From Chroococcidiopsidaceae cyanobacterium CP_BM_RX_35 (GTDB lineage: Bacteria; Cyanobacteriota; Cyanobacteriia; Cyanobacteriales; Chroococcidiopsidaceae), in the NCBI GenBank assembly GCA_019242465.1, contig JAFAVL010000549.1:1-7476 (forward strand): 7,476 bases of DNA, read 5' to 3'. Below are positions 1-5,205 of the stretch, one piece after another (positions within the stretch are counted from its first letter, which is position 1; every line of letters starts with the position of its first letter). The position numbers were made by a program, and so were the translations under genes. Under the pieces are notes generated by a model. That model saw only the letters and a program-made list of their open reading frames with translations. It had not been told where the DNA came from and did no database searches.

Positions 1-147
1 ACCAAGTAGTGCGGCAGGCTAATTGTTGTTGTTTCACCCACCAAATATCTAATTACGGAGCTAGATGCCCTAGTTGTATTCCGTCAGGAATCAAGCGCGG
101 GTTGCATTCACATCGTAAAACACCTTTGACCTCTTTCATAGTCTGAG

Positions 148-164
148 GTGGGGTTTCCCCCCAC
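148..164 (-). terminator. GC-rich hairpin after the 168-677 gene (weak terminator candidate)
   Basis: A perfect 6-bp stem (GTGGGG pairing with CCCCAC) closes a 5-nt loop, starting 3 nt after the TAG stop of the minus-strand gene at 168-677. The position fits a transcript end, but no T-tract follows on the minus strand (the next bases are CTCAGACTATG). It is therefore not a standard intrinsic terminator and may be only a 3'-end stabilising hairpin. The bases to the left (1-147) hold no gene I can support. Confidence 0.3.
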
Positions 165-167
165 ACT

Positions 168-677
168 CTACACCCTGCGCCCAAAGCGCGCTTGACTAGC
201 TCCAGAGAGTTTTGCCTCCATGAAACAAATCATCTGTGTTTCCAAGTCCGTGAAGAACTGGCGGTGTTGCAGTTCTGTTAGTACTGTCTGCTCAATCGCT
301 TCCAACTCGGTCTGCCACAGCACCAGTATGCGTTCACAAGTCTCGCGGAACTGAGCATCTGAATTGTCATCCCAATTCAAGTCGCTAGCCATGTAGTCAA
401 CTTCCTTGCCACCAACTAAGACGCGTATATATGTGTCAGTTGACTGTACAATGCCCCAGCAACCATCCCACACTTTTTGTGATGGAATTGCCTCAGCTTG
501 ACACCGGATTCGGACAAGATCGCCAGGTTGATAGTTTAAATGTTCGCCTGGTTGGATATGTTGAGTGGGAGGAATCATTACCGTGAAACTGGACATCAGG
601 TTACTACCTTGCAGCTTTTCAGCCTCAGCTTGCTCAACTGATGGCAGTGTCGCTCTATTTCCTGGTCCATAATTCAT
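168..677 (-). CDS. hypothetical protein, 169 aa, possible small beta-barrel plus helical tail
   Basis: I do not recognise this family. The protein has three visible parts. Residues 1-27 are a polar stretch rich in Glu and Gln. Residues 28-100 look like beta strands: YQPGDLVRIRC at about 49-59 followed by WGIVQSTDTYIRVLVGG recalls SH3-like or KOW-type barrels, which often bind nucleic acid or protein. Residues 108-157 look like amphipathic helices (acidic, with ETCERILVLWQTELEAIEQ). There is no signal peptide or membrane helix, so it is probably cytoplasmic. The start is uncertain. ATG 675-677 has no clear Shine-Dalgarno, whereas the in-frame ATG at 594-596 (Met28) is preceded by AAGG at 607-610 with a 10-nt gap, which would give a 142-residue protein. 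Upstream DNA (678-764) suggests the reading once extended further in a broken frame. The gene is divergent from the PstS-like gene. That it is coding rests on an uninterrupted 170-codon frame and protein-like composition. Confidence 0.6.
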   Translation of the reverse strand: MNYGPGNRATLPSVEQAEAEKLQGSNLMSSFTVMIPPTQHIQPGEHLNYQPGDLVRIRCQAEAIPSQKVWDGCWGIVQSTDTYIRVLVGGKEVDYMASDLNWDDNSDAQFRETCERILVLWQTELEAIEQTVLTELQHRQFFTDLETQMICFMEAKLSGASQARFGRRV

Positions 678-764
678 CCAGTGAGCTAAGCCTAAAAAGC
701 TACTAACGACGATTGCTTATCATCACCCTCTTGTAGTTCGCTTTCCAGTTCAAAAAGTGCTCAT
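678..764 (-). pseudogene. possible frame-broken N-terminal extension of the 168-677 gene
   Basis: Reading the minus strand into the 168-677 gene, a protein-like stretch (ELESELQEGDDKQSSLVAF) ends at a TAG just after a run of five T (plus-strand A at 694-698). Re-reading one T there continues as LGLAHW straight into MNYGPGN of the gene. At the other end the stretch has no start codon of its own. An ATG at 762-764 (ATG AGC ACT TTT) would join it if one T were removed from a second five-T run (plus-strand A at 752-756). Two compensating one-base changes in homopolymers would give one longer protein of about 198 residues. This is inference: a 22-codon open stretch can occur by chance. Alternatives are real decay, sequence error, or slippage on the T-run. 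Confidence 0.3.
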
Positions 765-979
765 TTCTTGTTCATTTTTCCAAATCCATGACACCAGATT
801 GAATTCTGAGCAAAACTTACGCACAAGTTATTCAAAAAAAGAGGAGCGAATATAGAGCCAGCAGTAGCAAGACAATATCAATACTTTTTAAAACATTTTC
901 CTTTAAATTTATATATCAGTTATTTTCATTTATATGGCTATATTAAAATTCATTATCTAATAACATTACCGAGAAGGAA
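765..979. other. AT-rich intergenic region between divergent genes
   Basis: This stretch holds no gene. Its right part (about 870-960) is strikingly AT-rich and is the likely promoter zone of the PstS-like gene; TATATT at 939-944 could serve as a -10 element, but no good -35 stands at the right distance, so I do not assign a promoter. A short inverted repeat, AACTT/AAGTT (814-818 and 825-829), encloses ACGCAC and resembles the ACTTACGCA motif often seen between cyanobacterial genes. A run of seven A follows at 834-840. Confidence 0.4.
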
Positions 980-2053
980 ATGACCAAGAATAACGAAAGA
1001 CGTACACCACTCAGCAAAGACGCCATTCTACTAATTAGAGGTTTGATTGTTGGTGAAGTACTGACAATTGCCATCATCGGTGGACTATGGTTGTGGCTGA
1101 GACCACGCCTGCAAGTTGGTAACGGCGTACCTTCCTCTAGCCTAACTACAGATACTGCCTCTGCTCCCACTCAGTCAACCTTTAAAACCGTTACCAATGT
1201 GCCAATTGGCTCATTCAACTATGGTGGGAGTACAGCTTGGGCACCGATCCGGCTGCTGGTAGATTCTCAGCTGCAGAATGCTCGCCCGGAATTACAGTTG
1301 CGCTACGTAGACCCAACTCATGGCAGCCCTGGTTCTAGTGCAGGAATCCGTATGTTACTCTCTGGGCAATTGGACTTCACTCAGTCTTCTCGTCCCCTCA
1401 CAGCTAAAGAATACGCGGCGGCTCAGCAGCAGGGCTTTACACTTGAGCAACGTCAGGTAGGCGTTGATGGAATTGCAGTAGTCGTTAACCCATCACTCAA
1501 GGTTCCAGGTTTAACTATTGCCCAGTTACAGCAGATTTATTTGGGACAAATTACAAATTGGAATCAGGTAGGTGGACCAAACCTGCCCATCATCCCTTTC
1601 TCCCAATACCCAGAGGAAGCGGACGTGGAATTACTCCCTGCTAAGCCTGGGGCACAGAGGCAAGTACCTAGTGCCAATTTGAGGTATGTCTACTCCACTA
1701 CAGAGGCACTGCGCCACGTCAGTCAAACTCCTGGCGGTATATACTACGCTTCTGCACGGGGAGTAGTGCCGCAATGTCATGTGAAGCCTTTACCTTTAGG
1801 ACTGACTTCCACTCAACTGATAGCTCTCTACCGTGAACCCTTAGTGCCACCAGAGCAGTGCCCGTTAAAGCGCAATCAGCTCAACACAGAAGTCCTCAAG
1901 AACGGTAATTATCCACTCACTACCAATTTGTTTGTGGTGATTAAGCACAACAAGGGTCGGGAACAGCAAGCGGGGGAAGCTTACACCAGGCTTTTGCTGA
2001 CTGGTCAGGGGCAAAAGGAAATTGAACAGGCTGGGTTTGCCCCAGTCCACTAG
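980..2053 (+). CDS. membrane-anchored PstS-like phosphate-type substrate-binding protein
   Basis: This 357-residue protein belongs to the PstS / PBP_like_2 family of periplasmic binding proteins. Residues 15-40 form one hydrophobic helix after a positively charged start (KNNERR), with no lipobox cysteine and no obvious cleavage site, so it is probably an N-terminally anchored protein with its binding domain outside the cytoplasmic membrane. A Ser/Thr-rich linker spans 52-70. Family motifs follow: YGGSTAWAPIR (81-91), LSGQLDFTQSSRPL (127-140), VGVDGIAVVVNPS (160-172), LQQIYLGQITNWNQVGG (183-199), TEALRHVSQTPGGIYYAS (241-258), and the C-terminal AGEAYTRLLLTGQGQKEIEQ (331-350). The third ligand loop, normally Arg then Ser-Gly-Thr, is replaced around 207-222 by SQYPEEADVELLPAKP, so binding of phosphate is doubtful. 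AGAAGG at 972-977 lies only 2 nt before the ATG, a short but usable Shine-Dalgarno; the next Met is residue 125. No transporter genes (pstC, pstA, pstB) are present; the next gene is a kinase. It may be a sensor rather than a transport component, which is inference. Confidence 0.88.
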   Translation: MTKNNERRTPLSKDAILLIRGLIVGEVLTIAIIGGLWLWLRPRLQVGNGVPSSSLTTDTASAPTQSTFKTVTNVPIGSFNYGGSTAWAPIRLLVDSQLQNARPELQLRYVDPTHGSPGSSAGIRMLLSGQLDFTQSSRPLTAKEYAAAQQQGFTLEQRQVGVDGIAVVVNPSLKVPGLTIAQLQQIYLGQITNWNQVGGPNLPIIPFSQYPEEADVELLPAKPGAQRQVPSANLRYVYSTTEALRHVSQTPGGIYYASARGVVPQCHVKPLPLGLTSTQLIALYREPLVPPEQCPLKRNQLNTEVLKNGNYPLTTNLFVVIKHNKGREQQAGEAYTRLLLTGQGQKEIEQAGFAPVH

Positions 2054-2078
2054 ATCTCGATGTAATTAAGTCGATTTT

Positions 2079-2119
2079 GGATTTTTGGAGCTTCGGTTTA
2101 CCGGATAACTCCAAAATCC
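2079..2119 (+). other. imperfect stem-loop after the PstS-like gene
   Basis: GGATTTTTGGAG (2079-2090) pairs with CTCCAAAATCC (2109-2119) with one bulged base, and the loop contains a second small hairpin, CGGT-TT-ACCG (2094-2103). It starts 25 nt after the stop codon. No T-tract follows, so it is at best a weak transcript end or processing signal. The arms contain the CCAAAAT heptamer that forms short tandem repeats between cyanobacterial genes, so it may be a repeat remnant. Confidence 0.4.
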
Positions 2120-2155
2120 AATCCAGTATCTCCCCAGTAGCTAGATGCAGTCTTC

Positions 2156-2177
2156 ATAAAGTTTAGATAAAGTTTAA
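2156..2177 (-). promoter_or_regulatory. Pho-box-like 11-bp tandem repeat
   Basis: ATAAAGTTTAG is followed directly by ATAAAGTTTAA. On the minus strand, from 2178 leftwards, this reads CTTAAACT, three bases, TCTAAACT: two 8-mers at an 11-bp period. The cyanobacterial PhoB/SphR box is known as repeats of CTTAACCT-like octamers separated by three bases; the first unit here differs at one position, the second at three. No third unit is seen and the orientation points away from the downstream kinase gene (start 160 bp away). Placement next to a PstS-like gene favours the reading, but it is only a candidate. Confidence 0.35.
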
Positions 2178-2248
2178 GGAGAACTACGTAGGCGTTCCAA
2201 CCTTTATTTGGTGAGAACCACATATTAGTTCTAGAAGTCGGTTTTTAT

Positions 2249-2268
2249 CTTAAGTAAAAGTACTTAAG
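2249..2268 (+). promoter_or_regulatory. perfect 8-bp inverted repeat in the kinase leader
   Basis: CTTAAGTA (2249-2256), loop AAAG, TACTTAAG (2261-2268) is a perfect palindrome 68 bp before the kinase start. It could be an operator for a dimeric regulator or, if transcribed, a short AT-rich hairpin. It is not followed by a T-tract. Confidence 0.4.
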
Positions 2269-2294
2269 GCTTCGTCGGAGACAGTTCCGCGAGC
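2269..2294 (+). other. second hairpin directly abutting the 2249-2268 palindrome
   Basis: GCTTCG (2269-2274) pairs with CGAGC (2290-2294) with one bulged T, and an inner CGGA (2276-2279) pairs with TCCG (2286-2289) around a 6-nt loop. It begins at the base after the previous palindrome ends, so the kinase leader would carry two adjacent stem-loops. Function unknown. Confidence 0.3.
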
Positions 2295-2336
2295 TAAGTT
2301 GAGCAAGCCCAATGTACTAGGCGGACGCATCATCAT

Positions 2337-3611
2337 ATGTTAGGCAAGTTACTTGAGGGACGTTATCAGATTGTTCAAGTTCTAAGCAAGGGAGGGTTTG
2401 GTCAAACCTACCTAGCTCAAGATACTCACCGACCCGGACGCCCCAACTGCGTCGTCAAACATCTTATGGTTGCTACCAGTAGCCACACTATCTCTCCGCA
2501 AGCTCTTAGGTGGCTATTTATTAGAGAAGTTGAAGCCCTGAAAAAGCTAGGTGCCCATGACCAAGTGCCTCAGCTTTTAGATTATTTTGAAGACAAACAA
2601 GACTTCTACTTGGTGCAAGAGTTCATCAAAGGGCATCTCCTGAGTACAGAACTACCGTTAGGTCACTGTTGGACTGAAAGTCAAGTTGTACAATTGCTGC
2701 AAGAGGTTCTGGGCATTCTGGAGTTTGTACATAGCCATGCGCTAATTCATCGAGACATTAAGCCAAGTAATATTATCAGACGAGAGCGGGATAGCAGGTT
2801 AGTACTCATTGACTTTGGCTCAGTTCAGCAAGCTTCGACTCAAATAGTTAGGTTTCAAGGCAAGACTCGTACCAGCATTGCCGTCAGCATCCCTGGTACC
2901 ATTGGTCTTGGGACACCAGGCTATATGCCGATTGAACAGGAGCAAGGTAGACCACGTCTCAGTAGCGATATCTATGCCCTAGGTATGATTGGTATTCGAG
3001 CGCTGACGGGGCTGAAGCCGACGCAATTCTCAAGAGAACCTGATACAGGCGAGCTAATTTGGCATCAAGCTCAGGTTAGTAAGACCCTAGCGGATATCCT
3101 TAGTAGGATGGTGCAACCTGACTACAGATACCGATATGAATCAGCGACAGAAGTTCTACAAGCGCTCCTGCCATTGACGACGTCAACGCAGCTCCCGGAG
3201 GCTCCTCCTTTGAGAACGTTGACTAAGCTTGAGCAGCCAACACAGAAGTTAGCACCAACGCCACCAGCACCTCCAGCAGTAACCGTTACTGGGGGATCTC
3301 AAGTACAGAAGGAAGCTCATGTTCAGCAACGCCTAGCAAGTGCCCCAACAGCAGTAGCTATTGCATTGGAGCAAACTTCTCTACCTAAGCAGCACAATAA
3401 GCAGGTTATTAAAGATGAGGAAACGCAACCACTTCTAGAAGAGCAGACTAGTGATATTACTGTTTCTGCTTTTCCTAGCAAATCTGCTTTGCTGATTGGC
3501 TTAGCAATAGGTATTATCTCTGGTCTAGTTCTTATGGTGGTGAGCTACTATTCCCTACAGCTACCAGCCGCTGCTCCTAAAACCCAATCCCAATCTTATA
3601 AAGTCAAATAA
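2337..3611 (+). CDS. membrane-anchored serine/threonine protein kinase
   Basis: A 424-residue Hanks-type Ser/Thr kinase that transfers ATP phosphate to protein Ser/Thr. The cytoplasmic kinase domain covers about 10-275. The glycine-rich loop is KGGFGQTYLA (18-27), the ATP-anchoring lysine is K41 in CVVKHL, and the partner glutamate is E64 in FIREVEAL. The catalytic loop is HRDIKPSN (138-145, catalytic D140), the Mg-binding DFG is 159-161, the activation segment ends GTPGYMPIEQ (192-201), and the helix-F aspartate is D211 in SSDIYALG. All catalytic residues are present, so it should be active. Residues 280-345 are a Pro/Thr/Gln-rich linker (PTPPAPPAV). One membrane helix spans about 383-405, leaving a tail of about 19 residues outside. 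No PASTA or other sensor domain is fused, so any signal probably comes through a partner. MLGKLLEGRYQI is a typical start for such kinases; only a weak AGGCGG (2319-2324) precedes it. It follows the PstS-like gene by 283 bp in the same direction; separate transcription is likely given the gap. Confidence 0.93.
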   Translation: MLGKLLEGRYQIVQVLSKGGFGQTYLAQDTHRPGRPNCVVKHLMVATSSHTISPQALRWLFIREVEALKKLGAHDQVPQLLDYFEDKQDFYLVQEFIKGHLLSTELPLGHCWTESQVVQLLQEVLGILEFVHSHALIHRDIKPSNIIRRERDSRLVLIDFGSVQQASTQIVRFQGKTRTSIAVSIPGTIGLGTPGYMPIEQEQGRPRLSSDIYALGMIGIRALTGLKPTQFSREPDTGELIWHQAQVSKTLADILSRMVQPDYRYRYESATEVLQALLPLTTSTQLPEAPPLRTLTKLEQPTQKLAPTPPAPPAVTVTGGSQVQKEAHVQQRLASAPTAVAIALEQTSLPKQHNKQVIKDEETQPLLEEQTSDITVSAFPSKSALLIGLAIGIISGLVLMVVSYYSLQLPAAAPKTQSQSYKVK

Positions 3612-3649
3612 GAGGCAGGGGTGCAGGGCTCAGGGGGGAAAGAGGCTCA
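3612..3649 (+). repeat. G-rich purine tract
   Basis: Directly after the kinase stop lies a tract with G-runs at 3618-3621, 3626-3628 and 3633-3638 and repeated CAGGG units (GGCAGGGG, TGCAGGG, CTCAGGGGGG). Similar decaying CAGGG/AGCAGGG repeats are common between cyanobacterial genes. It separates the convergent 3' ends of the kinase and the small minus-strand gene. No hairpin terminator is visible in it. Confidence 0.45.
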
Positions 3650-3651
3650 AA

Positions 3652-3789
3652 TTATTGCCTTTGCTCAGTTGGAGGTTGGTAATTAGTTGCAACACTATCC
3701 CTATGGATTAAAAACGCCACAATCCCGACTACAACTAAGTTAGTTATTAGTAGCCCAGTAGCACTCCAAATCCAAACTTTCATCGTCAT
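3652..3789 (-). CDS. single-pass membrane micro-protein, 45 aa, unknown function
   Basis: The minus strand reads ATG ACG ATG AAA GTT TGG through 45 codons to TAA at 3652-3654. The protein begins MTMKVWIW, has one hydrophobic helix at about residues 9-28 (ATGLLITNLVVVGIVAFLI), then a positively charged boundary (HRD) and a polar tail ending PPTEQRQ. By the positive-inside rule the tail is likely cytoplasmic. I do not recognise it; its size and shape resemble small cyanobacterial membrane proteins in general, but not photosystem subunits I know. No Shine-Dalgarno is evident, which is frequent in cyanobacteria; Met3 (3781-3783) is an alternative start giving 43 residues. A good sigma70-type promoter on the same strand (3833-3861) would give a leader of roughly 35-40 nt, supporting a real gene. 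It converges with the kinase gene 40 bp away. Short length leaves real doubt. Confidence 0.5.
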   Translation of the reverse strand: MTMKVWIWSATGLLITNLVVVGIVAFLIHRDSVATNYQPPTEQRQ

Positions 3790-3832
3790 AATATCAGGCT
3801 TTATTTACTAAAGTGACTTTAAAATGAAAAGC

Positions 3833-3861
3833 ATTGTATCTTATTGCCGAGGTAAAGACAA
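3833..3861 (-). promoter_or_regulatory. sigma70-type promoter for the micro-protein gene
   Basis: On the minus strand TTGTCT (3861-3856) and TACAAT (3838-3833) are separated by exactly 17 bp. They match the TTGACA/TATAAT consensus at 4 and 5 of 6 positions. Expected transcription start is near 3825, about 35-40 nt before the ATG at 3787-3789. No other reading frame lies between. Confidence 0.5.
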
Positions 3862-3903
3862 TACCTAAGTATAGGTGAGAGGATTCTCATCAGCATAGGC
3901 ATT

Positions 3904-3926
3904 CAAGCTATCATGCTATGAGCTTG
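3904..3926 (+). promoter_or_regulatory. hairpin just before the glycosyltransferase start
   Basis: CAAGCT (3904-3909) pairs with AGCTTG (3921-3926); an inner CAT/ATG (3912-3914 with 3918-3920) extends the stem past a 2-nt bulge. The probable Shine-Dalgarno GAGGA (3933-3937) lies 7 nt after the stem and 3 nt before the ATG at 3941. The last stem bases sit in a tandem GCTTGAG repeat (3922-3928 and 3929-3935), so the second copy could compete for pairing. A role in translation control is possible but unproven. Confidence 0.3.
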
Positions 3927-3940
3927 AGGCTTGAGGATAG

Positions 3941-5197
3941 ATGCTTAAAGGGAATTTACAGCGTCAGGGGTTAATTTTTGCAATCGTAATGTGGCTACTC
4001 AGCCGACTCTTAATTGGCGTTGCGATGTTACTCGTTGCCCCCTCACTTCCGGTGCCACCAAGCGGTATCGTGCCTACATTTAGCTGGGATGTTTTCTCAG
4101 CGTGGGATAGTGTCTTCTACGAAAAGATTGCTACCTCCGGCTACGAATATGCTCCTGACAGCCACAAACATTCTGTTGCCTTCTTTCCCCTGTTTCCTTT
4201 GTTGATCCGGGGTGTCATGGCTCTTGGCTTGCCAGTTGAAGTAGCAGGCACGCTAGTGAATAACTTGGCATTCCTAGGTGCCTTGATTGTGCTTTATCGT
4301 TGGATGGCTGAACGCCATGGCATTAGTGTTGCCAGGTGGGCAACTGCAGTCATAGCCTGGTGTCCGCTTTCTTTGTTCGGAACTGTGATCTACTCAGAGG
4401 GGCTGTTTCTATTGTTCAGTACGGCTGCTCTCAAGGCATTTGATCAAAAGCATTATGCAGAGGTGACTGTTTGGGGCGCATGCGCCACTGCTGCCCGTCC
4501 AACAGGAGTGGCGCTCATCCCAGCTTTTTTGATTGTGGCTTGGAGAGCGAACTCTGGGACTAGAGCCTATCTTGCTAGTCTAGCCACAGGTGGAGGGCTG
4601 TTTCTGTACAGTTTGTACTGTAAGCTTCAGTTTGGCGATTACTTAGCGTTTCTACATGCACAACAGGCATGGAGACCTGCCACTGGGTTTAATTGGCTAC
4701 AGTGGTGGAAAATGTTGATGCAAATTTCAGTTGGCACAACGAATTGGAAATACGGCTCAATTAAAGATCCTTGGCATCCGCTACTGTTCTTGCTGATTGT
4801 AAGTTGCAGCTATATTTTATGGCGCTACCGCAGACACCTGAGTTCTGCTAAGACAGATTATGGTTTTGCTTTCTTAGGTTTATGTCTGTGGCTACTAGCA
4901 GGCGATCCTTTGACCAACGTAGTCGCAATCTTCGGTGGCGGTTATCTGCTCTGGCACTTACGCACGCAACTTAGCCCTGTCACTGTTAGCTATGGCTTTT
5001 GTGCTTTGGGGTTACTCTTGGTTTCTGGCAGTACAATATCTCTAAATCGCTTAGCTTACGGTATTGTGTCACTGGAGATTGCCCTTGGTATGTTGCTAGC
5101 TCGCTATCCGCGTTGGGGATACACAGTCATGGTCTTTTTTGCCATCCTACTCACAAGCTTCGCTGTGCGGTTTGCCCAAAAACAATGGGTTGCTTAA
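3941..5197 (+). CDS. PIG-V-like integral membrane glycosyltransferase (GT-C fold)
   Basis: A 418-residue polytopic protein resembling the PIG-V mannosyltransferase family, which uses a lipid-phosphate sugar donor at a membrane. Hydrophobic helices are visible at about 11-33, 100-119, 130-148, 150-164, 187-201, 210-226, 278-295, 307-320, 326-340, 350-363, 370-388 and 394-410. The first extracytoplasmic loop carries AWDSVFYEKIATSGY (54-68), where D56 corresponds to the usual GT-C catalytic acid, then FFPLFPLL (81-88). Further family-like motifs are YSEGLFLLFS (151-160) and AARPTGVALIP (184-194). Bacteria have no GPI anchors, so the likely role is transfer of a hexose, perhaps mannose, from a polyprenyl-phosphate donor to an envelope glycan or lipid; the acceptor is unknown. 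Residues 291-321 and 335-365 are similar to each other, suggesting an internal duplication of a helical hairpin. GAGGA at 3933-3937 supports this start. It converges with the helicase gene, stop to stop 8 bp apart. Confidence 0.78.
   Translation: MLKGNLQRQGLIFAIVMWLLSRLLIGVAMLLVAPSLPVPPSGIVPTFSWDVFSAWDSVFYEKIATSGYEYAPDSHKHSVAFFPLFPLLIRGVMALGLPVEVAGTLVNNLAFLGALIVLYRWMAERHGISVARWATAVIAWCPLSLFGTVIYSEGLFLLFSTAALKAFDQKHYAEVTVWGACATAARPTGVALIPAFLIVAWRANSGTRAYLASLATGGGLFLYSLYCKLQFGDYLAFLHAQQAWRPATGFNWLQWWKMLMQISVGTTNWKYGSIKDPWHPLLFLLIVSCSYILWRYRRHLSSAKTDYGFAFLGLCLWLLAGDPLTNVVAIFGGGYLLWHLRTQLSPVTVSYGFCALGLLLVSGSTISLNRLAYGIVSLEIALGMLLARYPRWGYTVMVFFAILLTSFAVRFAQKQWVA
4811..5035 (+). repeat. diverged internal tandem duplication, 132-bp period, within the glycosyltransferase gene
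   Basis: Codons for residues 291-321 (from YILWRYRR, then DYGFAFLGL) align without gaps to residues 335-365 (YLLWHLRT, then SYGFCALGL), 13 of 31 residues identical at a fixed offset of 44 residues. Conserved positions include Y, LW, R, L, S, YGF, LG and L, and N325 also matches N369. Each copy covers a membrane helix end, a basic loop and the next helix. Confidence 0.5.
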
Positions 5198-5205
5198 AAT
5201 TCAAA

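Noticed and set aside
53..139. A 28-codon minus-strand frame (MKEVKGVLRCECNPRLIPDG...) downstream of the first gene
   Set aside because: Very short, no ribosome site, no promoter and no recognisable protein features; chance is the simpler explanation.
3..145. Plus-strand frame open from the left edge to TGA at 143-145, about 47 codons with several cysteines
   Set aside because: Could be the 3' end of a gene outside the window, but the composition is not convincing and the edge prevents judging it.
814..840. AACTT/AAGTT inverted repeat followed by seven A, considered as a terminator for the minus-strand side
   Set aside because: On the minus strand the T-run precedes the hairpin instead of following it, and the stem is only 5 bp; the genes here diverge, so no terminator is expected.
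884..910. TTTTTAAAAC and CTTTAAATTT considered as Pho-box repeats before the PstS-like gene
   Set aside because: The two units are not at the 11-bp period expected, and the whole region is AT-rich, so such matches arise by chance.
3618..3638. G-runs after the kinase gene considered as a G-quadruplex
   Set aside because: Only three separate runs of three or more G are present, so a three-tier quadruplex is not possible without splitting the last run; more likely a decayed intergenic repeat.
4607..4622. Perfect TACAGT-TTGT-ACTGTA hairpin inside the transferase gene
   Set aside because: It lies within ordinary coding sequence encoding a membrane helix; a 6-bp stem is expected by chance in over 1 kb.
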